This document shows, one piece after another, positions 57,211 to 64,000 of a stretch of DNA of 64,000 nt (positions are counted from its first letter, which is position 1; the number at the start of each line of letters is the position of its first letter). A program made the position numbers and the translations under genes. Source of the stretch: Oreohelix idahoensis. Taxonomy: Eukaryota > Mollusca > Gastropoda > Stylommatophora > Oreohelicidae. The stretch is taken from NCBI GenBank assembly GCA_024509875.1, contig JAMPIV010017810.1:5001-69000 (forward strand), given 5' to 3'. The notes beneath the pieces were generated by a model. That model was not told the DNA's origin. It saw only the letters and a list, made by a program, of their open reading frames with translations, and made no database searches.

Positions 57211-57479
57211 TTATTTTTAGACTCGTCACGTCTGTTGTTGCGAAAAATACCATCAATAACCAAAAAATGGACACAAAGTAACGAACTTTCGATTTCGTAT
57301 TATTTTTCAAGGTCCGATGCGGAAAATTCAAGGCTTATAGCCATTTTTCCAGGCTTTTCAAGGCCTGGAATTTTTTTTTTCGTTTTCCAGGTTTTTCAAG
57401 GTTTTTCCAGGTCGCTACGAACCCTGTTTAAATCAGTGTGATGACTCTGGCAATACCGATCCACTTAAGGGCATGCACG

Positions 57480-58040
57480 GTAGTGAGAACTGGATTTTAC
57501 ATACAAAATATCGATTTTTTACTTTTGAGCTTATTTTATTAAATAATCATCGAGGAATCGATTGAGCAAGGTTTTATGACATAAAAAATGCATTTGATGT
57601 ATCAAAAAGCATATTTTCTGTACTACCCCCAAGCTATGATTTGCAAATTTGTGCTGAAAATGCAAGATTTGTCGTTCTATAATACCTTAGTTACGCTGTC
57701 CATATCGTGGACTATGTGGTATCGATAAAACAGGGAATTTAGTTGTCTGCCGTAATATAGCAAATTGGAAACTTTTTTTTCTCATAGCTCTGAGTGATGT
57801 GGGTTTGAAAATTTCCGTAATTTTACGCTAACTTCCTTATAAGGAGTGGTCACGTGGTGACCTCATTCCTGACCCATTCAAGACGCATTCGTAAACACCT
57901 GTTTTGATTGGTCATAACAACATTTTGGCTGCGTGTGCGCAAATGTGGAAGATAACAACAGCTTTTTCCGCCCGTAAACAAATTAATTGTTTGCTGCATG
58001 GAACGTGGCGTTCGATATTTTTCTCTTGTTTAAATTTCAG
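57480..58040. other. Upstream region of Mutator-like relic
   Basis: No ORF. Starts AAGGGCATGCACGGTAGTG, which could be a terminal repeat, but I found no matching inverted end downstream. It may include the relic's promoter. Confidence 0.3.
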
Positions 58041-58064
58041 TGAATTGTGTTCTATTACTTCAAA

Positions 58065-59575
58065 ATGGGAAGAATAGGTAAGAGATCAAAGCAACTATCT
58101 GCTGCAAGATCGCGTCGACAGTATGTAATTTCTAGCAATGGTAATGGTAAGACAGAATCAGCAGTGAATGATAAGCAAACTGATGTAGTCTCAACATGGA
58201 ATTTCTGCATACCAGTATCCAATAGGCCTATAGTTCAAATTGCTGATCCAGCCGTGCCGTTCACCACTGGCCCAAGTCGATCTGATATAAAAATTAACTT
58301 GAGCACGAGCAAGAATGTTGCATCTCATAATACTGTCTGCGCCCAACCTAAACCTACGTACAGAACCATTGTGGACATTTCTTTCTTCAACAACCTTCTT
58401 AAAAATGTGTGTTGCAATGTGTGTAAGCAAAGCACATTGCAAACAAGAACTGACAACACCAAGTCTAAGGGTTTCTCTCTCTTCCTGGAAGTTGTGTGTC
58501 ACACATGTGAAAAAGCAATTTCTAGAACGTACACATCCAAGAGGGAACCAGAAGGCCGCGGCCCTCGGGGACATGCAATCAACAAATCTGCTGTTCTTGG
58601 TGCCCTCATGTCTGGAATGGGCCCATCTATGTTCAATCTCTTCTGTGAGAACCTAGACCTCCCTGGCCTGCACCAGAAAACATTTCATAAATATGCAGAT
58701 CAAATTTTTGATCATTTGGATACCATGCACTCTACAGTATTTCAACGTGCTGTCAGCATCGTACGAGCTGAGCATGCTAAGAGTCAGCATCATACCATTA
58801 ATAAAAAAGAAGTCATTGACATCGCTGTCAGCTTTGATGCAACATGGCTAACTAGAGGTCATAAGTCACTGATAGGTATTGGCAGTGTTATCGACATCTT
58901 GACTGGCATGGTCATCGATACGCATGTTATGTCTTCCTTCTGTCACACCTGCGAGAATACTGGACAGTGGCAACTGAAAAATCTGCCTGACAAATTTGAA
59001 AAATGGAAAGCAGAGCATCAGAAGGACTGCTGCTGTAATTACGAAGGTCAGCCGGAATGATGGAGGTAAAAGCCTGTGAAGTTCTCTTTCTTCGTTCAGT
59101 GCCAAATCACAAGCTACGCTACACTGTTTTGCTATCAGATGGCGATTCAAAGGCCTACAACAAACCGTATGGACCAGAAGTTGACATAACCAAAGAAGAG
59201 TGCGTCAACCATGTTGCAAAGCAATTAGGCACTGCACTGAGGACACTCATTACTGACTGCAGGAAATAAAAAGTCACCCTTGGGGGAAATGGCCGTGGGC
59301 TCAAGCGGTGTGAGCGAGATGCAACACAAAATGCAAATGAATGCCTCCACAATGTTATATGGAGTTGTTGCAGCAAGCGGAAATTTGTGTCATTAAAAAA
59401 GGTCAAATTCAGTGTCCTTGTGGCCGTTGGAGAGATCAACTTTATTAGGCAAGACAAAGGCGAGAGGAGGAGCTGCAGGAAGCTGAAGGAGGTGCAGCAT
59501 ATAGTGCTGGACAATTTTAAACACATTCAGCCCCCCAGAATGGAGTATATTGGACAAGACAAGGCACTCGGTGAG
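58065..59575 (+). pseudogene. Mutator-like transposase relic
   Basis: Begins MGRIGKRSKQLSAARSRR. It has two CxxC pairs (CCNVCKQ, CHTCEKAI), then DIAVSFDATWLTRGHKSLIG (first catalytic Asp) and the Cys/His segment SSFCHTCENTGQW. One missing base at about 59046-59049 shifts the frame; it resumes as SAGMMEVKACEVLFLRSV and LLSDGDSKAYNKPYGPEVD (second Asp). A TAA follows at 59267. The frame then runs VTLGGNGRGLKRCERDA and QNANECLHNVIW (likely third residue, Glu), apparently missing the usual segment in between. It ends before a GGTGAGTAAA donor-like site. Animal Mutator-like proteins with this Cys pattern are common in molluscs and cnidarians. The first half (to 59060) is a clean ORF of 332 codons. 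Confidence 0.8.
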
Positions 59576-59738
59576 TAAAATGCATTTTTCTTAAAACTAA
59601 CGTTTTATTAACAAAAAATGTTATTACTAACAAACTATCTAACAGATCAGTCTGAAATTTGGCATGCATGTAGTACACATATATACCTTTAAATTGTCAC
59701 AAGCTTTTTTTGATATTTTGGTAATTTGCTTTGATATA

Positions 59739-61087
59739 CGAGGTGTGTTCAAATGAAACCCGTCCCAGTGGCTTTATAACAAATATATGTAAGGTACATC
59801 AGCAGGAGCAGTAGAATTAAATACAGCAATTGTTATGAAGCAAGTACTCACAGGGGTTCTTTAGAAATAGTCACCATAGGCATTCAGACACGCATCCCAC
59901 TGCTTGGGTAGACGGCGGATGCCGTCCGAGAAAAATGACTTTGGTTGCTTATTGAACCACTTGGTCACCGAGACCATGACGTCTGCATCGGAGTCGAATC
60001 GTTGTCCCTTTAGAGATTTTTCTAAGGGTCCGAACAAATGAAAGTCACATAGTGACAGATCGGGGCTGTAGGCTGGGTGTGGCAGAACTTCCCACCTTTT
60101 CCTTGCTAACGCTTCCTGCACAATGTTCACAACATGTGGACGAGCATTGTCGTGCAACAGAATCACACCACGTGAAAGCATGCCGGGTCGTTTATTCTTG
60201 ATGGCTGTATGCAGGTTGTCTAGTGTGTCTTTGTAGCGGATGGCATTGATGTTCATGCCAGGCTCTTTAAAGTCTACCAATAGAAACCCTTCATGGTCAA
60301 AAAATGCGGTCAGCATAACCTTACCGGCGGAAATCTGTGACTTGAATTTTTTGGGTTTTGGTGATCCGGGATGTTTCCATTGCATGCTCGCTGATTTGCT
60401 GCACGGCTCAAAGTGGTGGCACCACGACTCATCGCCTGCCACTATGCGCAACAGAAATGCATCACCCTCCTCTTCGTAATGCAGCAGGTGGTTCAAACTC
60501 CACCCCATGCGTTCTTCCTTATGGTGATCGGTCAGCATCCGTGGGACCCATTGTGAACACACCTTTCGATTTTTCAGTTTCTTCCTAACCACCATTTGAA
60601 CTGTCCCAAGAGACACAGCGAATTCCTCTGCTAGCGAACGTAAGCTCCGACGACAGTCCACCCTTATTGCTGCATCAATCTCGGCGATGGCTTCTTCTGT
60701 CGCAACAATATGCACCTGACCTGGCCGCGGAAGATCTTTCGTTAACTGACGTCCTTCTCGAAACATTCGTGCCCAATATTTCACTGTAGTCTTAGACACA
60801 CTTTTGTCACCATACACTGCTTTCATTCGGCGATGAATGTCAACTGGTCGACATCCTTCGGCTGTTAGGAACTGAATCACCGCTCGCTGATCGACCTTGG
60901 ACGGATTCCTTATCACACCGGTCATTATTTTAACGGTCTGCAGCACAACCAATGAATACTAGGAGAATGAACACTTACACACTTGTACATTCGTATGTGC
61001 TTATTACGTCAGATGTGACGTCATCATGCTCCTCCTACAAATGTCCACTTGGCGCAGCACGGTCGGGTTTCATTTGAACACGCCTCG
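59739..61087 (-). mobile_element. Full-length mariner
   Basis: A 1349-bp element with inverted ends CGAGGTGTGTTCAAATGAAA (left) and TTTCATTTGAACACGCCTCG (right), one mismatch apart. TA flanks the left (59737-59738), but the right is followed by TT, so the duplication is damaged. It lies in the 3' flank of the Mutator-like relic. Confidence 0.93.
59861..60925 (-). CDS. Mariner transposase, intact
   Basis: A 354-residue ORF from the first ATG (MTGVIRNPSKVDQRAVIQFL). The N-terminal paired helix-turn-helix covers about residues 10-115 (HRRMKAVYGDKSVSKTTVKY, SLAEEFAVSLGTVQMVVRK). The catalytic domain shows VAGDESWCHHF (Asp about 165), LLHDNARPHV (Asp 259) and SPDLSLCDFHLFG (Asp 294). The last two are separated by 34 residues, the DD34D signature of mariner. 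The length is normal and I see no stop or frameshift, so the protein could be active. Mariners cut and paste at TA sites. Confidence 0.94.
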   Translation of the reverse strand: MTGVIRNPSKVDQRAVIQFLTAEGCRPVDIHRRMKAVYGDKSVSKTTVKYWARMFREGRQLTKDLPRPGQVHIVATEEAIAEIDAAIRVDCRRSLRSLAEEFAVSLGTVQMVVRKKLKNRKVCSQWVPRMLTDHHKEERMGWSLNHLLHYEEEGDAFLLRIVAGDESWCHHFEPCSKSASMQWKHPGSPKPKKFKSQISAGKVMLTAFFDHEGFLLVDFKEPGMNINAIRYKDTLDNLHTAIKNKRPGMLSRGVILLHDNARPHVVNIVQEALARKRWEVLPHPAYSPDLSLCDFHLFGPLEKSLKGQRFDSDADVMVSVTKWFNKQPKSFFSDGIRRLPKQWDACLNAYGDYF

Positions 61088-61692
61088 TTTTTTTTTTTTT
61101 TTTTCATACAAATACAGTGTATTTTTTTTTAAATCATTAAAAATAGAATTTTAAACTTATCACAAAGAGCATGTGTAAAATTGTTTTTATTGTCAGTCAC
61201 AAAAAAGTTTGAAAATGTTATTAGAATAGCACTGATACAGCAAGCCTTATGATCATTAGAGGTGGTGCAGAACATGGCTATTCAAGATAAACAAAGAACA
61301 AACAACACACAATGTTCTCATTTTCAAAAGAACCACAGAGTCCCAAACAAGCACTAAATGACAAAAATACCTCAAAGAAAAGCCAAACTACCTGGGTATA
61401 ACATTCATCGCCGATTGTCGTGAAAGCACAGGTTAAGAAAAACCAGCTGCAAGGAAGGGTATTAACGGCAACTATTAAATAAACTTGCTAGCACAACCTG
61501 GGAAGCAGACGAGAATATACTACTGAAGCTGCACACTGGACATGAGACCAGTTGTAAATTACAGAACTGCAGTATGTTAATAAGAGAGTTAATAATTAGC
61601 AGTTATAGCTGTTTCTTTTATTCTTCAAAACTTACCCTTTCCTATCCCCCTCAAAATTTTCTGAATATTACTTTATTTATCAAGTTACTTAC

Positions 61693-61815
61693 CATAAGAT
61701 ATTTATCCTGTCCATATACCTGAACTGTGTTGATGGTGAAATTAGACAGGTTTTGTCGATTTAGAGTGGCCACGTATCGTAAATTTCGATGCAACAAACC
61801 TTGCAGGAAGGCAGT
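61693..61815 (-). CDS. Miro: Miro (RHOT) exon: start of C-terminal GTPase domain
   Basis: A 123-bp exon (41 codons, phase 0) between TTTTCTCATAG and GTAAGTAAC. It reads TAFLQGLLHRNLRYVATLNR, QNLSNFTINTVQVYGQDKYL and M. Its first Thr completes the P-loop begun in the exon at 62744 (GAKSVGK then T). The INTV-VYGQ-KYL motif is typical of Miro. An intron of 7.3 kb follows, carrying the piggyBac, Mutator-like and mariner insertions. Confidence 0.96.
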
Positions 61816-61889
61816 CTATGAGAAAAGTAAACAATAGTTTGAACAGACAGAAAGTCAGCCACAGAATTTGGAATAAAAAGGTAAAAGTA

Positions 61890-62143
61890 GTCACACAGCA
61901 GATACTGCCATAGTGGGGTGAAGTGTTAGAGACTTCAATAAACTATGTCCACCTTTATGAGGTGAAATGGCCAGTTCCCTTCCTTGCTCCCTTTGTCTTC
62001 CCAAACTCAAGAGCAACTTTAGGTACCCATTTACAGATGAGCAGACTGGAGTGTGATGCTACCAGCTTTAAATTTCGGAACCTGGTAACTTTGCCACAAT
62101 AGGTAATCGTTCTAACTTCATAGCCAATCGGGCGCTTATTTGG
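61890..62143 (-). mobile_element. SINE-B (tRNA-derived)
   Basis: Minus strand: GATTGGCTATGAAGTTAGAA head, TTGTGGCAAAGTTACCAGGTT (one base trimmed in register) into a B-box-like region, then a TGGGTACCTAAAGTTGCTCT body and a GAAGTCTCTAACACTTCACC 3' end. It matches 34572-34835. It lies between two Miro exons. Confidence 0.75.
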
Positions 62144-62875
<732 letters not shown>

Positions 62876-63119
62876 TCAATGTATTACTGTATTGTTAAAC
62901 ATTGACTACACGAGATCTTTTTAGATTTATTTAAGCACACATTCTACTACTGCAAAGTGAATAGTAAATAATTTTATAACATGTTGATTACAAATAATTT
63001 CTTTCTGCATATCAGCCAAATAAAAAAAAATCAGTGGAATTTTTTTTAGCTATTGGGTACACATTATTACTATCCAAAGCTCATTCCAGGCAGTGGCAAC
63101 GGTCAAGCAGATGACCGCA

Positions 63120-63980
63120 GTTGAAAATATATTCAAAGGGGAAGACTGGAGTAAGTCAGATGAGAACTGGATTAATTACCAGCAAAGTCATCATCAGCCT
63201 TGACAGAGAGTGTAGAACTTGGGGCAATGGGAATGCAGAACTGGAAATTAATCAACAGATACATGATCATGCCAGGGATAATGATGCCCTTGTGTATACT
63301 GATGGGTCTGTGATCCGTGATGAGAAATCAAGTTGGGGCTTCTCTGTTAGGGTAAAGGGCAGAATCATCTCTGAACATAGCGGGGTTTACAAGAAACATC
63401 TTTCAGCATGAGAATGGAGGTAGAGGCAGCTACTGTAGCCTTAAGGTGGCTAACTGAAACTTCATTAACAAAGACAGTCAGACTCTCAGTCCATGCTTCG
63501 AAAGGTTCAAAATGGTTGGCTACGGCATGAATGGTAAACATTCATAGAACCTTCGAGTCTGCAAGAGCTGGTGTGGATCTACTGTCCTGGTCATGTAGGG
63601 GTATGCGGTAATGAGAGAGCTGACAGACTAGAATCAAGAGCACACATAGTGGGGACACTAGGTATGGTTAAGGGAATACTGAGAACAATTAATGATCGCC
63701 TGTTAGAGAATGACACTGCAATAGGTGAATCATCAAAGTTAAGACTGTTGGAATTTGACATCAACAACGTAAGGCTAGCAGAGATGGACGTATGAGAGGA
63801 TGCATCAATCGTGTATACAACCAGCGAGCTACAGGAACAGTTAGCATTCACACTCATATGCTGAGGGAGACTGAGCACCTATGGGTTTGCCTGGAGTGCA
63901 ATGATGTCAATTCTGTTCAACAATGACAGCATCTGCTTCTCAAATAGACAGATTGAAAAACATGTGTGCATTAGTCTATG
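63120..63980 (+). pseudogene. LINE RNase H domain relic
   Basis: Frames in order: RTWGNGNAELEINQQI, ALVYTDGSVIRDEKSSWGFS (first catalytic Asp), GGEVEA-like MEVEAATVALRWLTE (Glu), LSVHASKGSKW where the family has TDS (second Asp lost), and WIYCPGHVGVCGNERADRLE (final Asp). Frameshifts and stops separate these blocks. It differs from the relic at 18757, so a second RNase H-bearing LINE family is present. Confidence 0.75.
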
Positions 63981-64000
63981 CCAGGTTTCATCCCTTTCGG

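Larger units (their letters stand above)
54602..57427. mobile_element. piggyBac-like element, degraded
   Basis: Inverted ends ACAGGGTTCATAGC (left) and, read inward, ACAGGGTTCGTAGC (right) are each bordered by TTAA (54598-54601 and 57428-57431). Inside is a minus-strand piggyBac transposase relic, a SINE (55416-55767), copy 3 of the dispersed repeat and a long palindrome. The TTAA flanks and the transposase agree. The outer end also resembles hAT ends (CAGGGTTC), so the boundary call is moderate. Confidence 0.65.

Overview
The window is animal nuclear DNA. It is AT-rich, has introns, and is dominated by transposable elements. The only host gene I recognise with confidence is the 3' half of a Miro (mitochondrial Rho GTPase, RHOT) gene on the minus strand. 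Five exons with matching phases run from 62835 down to a stop at 29246; the 5' half lies beyond the window. RTE-type LINEs, tRNA-derived SINEs, mariner/Tc1/piggyBac/hAT/Mutator-like DNA transposons and a Polinton/adintovirus-like remnant fit an invertebrate, probably a lophotrochozoan such as a mollusc. The taxon is inference.

Layout. 1-3,980: a decayed LINE reverse transcriptase, SINE pieces and a dispersed repeat. 3,980-8,400: a scrambled virus-like region with a PC4-like ssDNA-binding protein gene (5840-6484), the C-terminal end of an adenain-like protease, a 36-residue basic ORF, repeated promoter-like cassettes and (TA)n arrays. 8,400-13,680: mostly unassigned. 13,694-16,831: RTE LINE copy A, broken by one extra G. 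18,750-19,750: an RNase H LINE relic and a hAT relic. 21,046-26,592: three LINEs nested in one another, each with its own target-site duplication (TSD). The innermost, copy B, has an intact ORF of 997 codons.

29,246-62,835 is the Miro gene. Its last intron (29,385-53,309, about 24 kb) holds tandem arrays, a Tc1 element split by two LINEs (one itself split by a deleted mariner), SINEs, a hAT MITE, an LTR element with 1.6-kb LTRs and a TTAA-flanked MITE. The 54.4-61.7 kb intron holds a piggyBac relic (split by a SINE), a Mutator-like transposase relic and a full-length mariner with an intact ORF. The end of the window has another RNase H LINE relic.

Functionally the window is one cellular gene, for mitochondrial transport and dynamics, carrying a layered record of insertions. 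Many are dated relative to each other by nesting and TSDs. The autonomous-looking elements (RTE copy B, the mariner) are accompanied by short derivatives sharing their ends (7801, 32391, 53060, 37587), as expected if the short forms are moved by the long ones. All family calls come from reading motifs; no database search was run.
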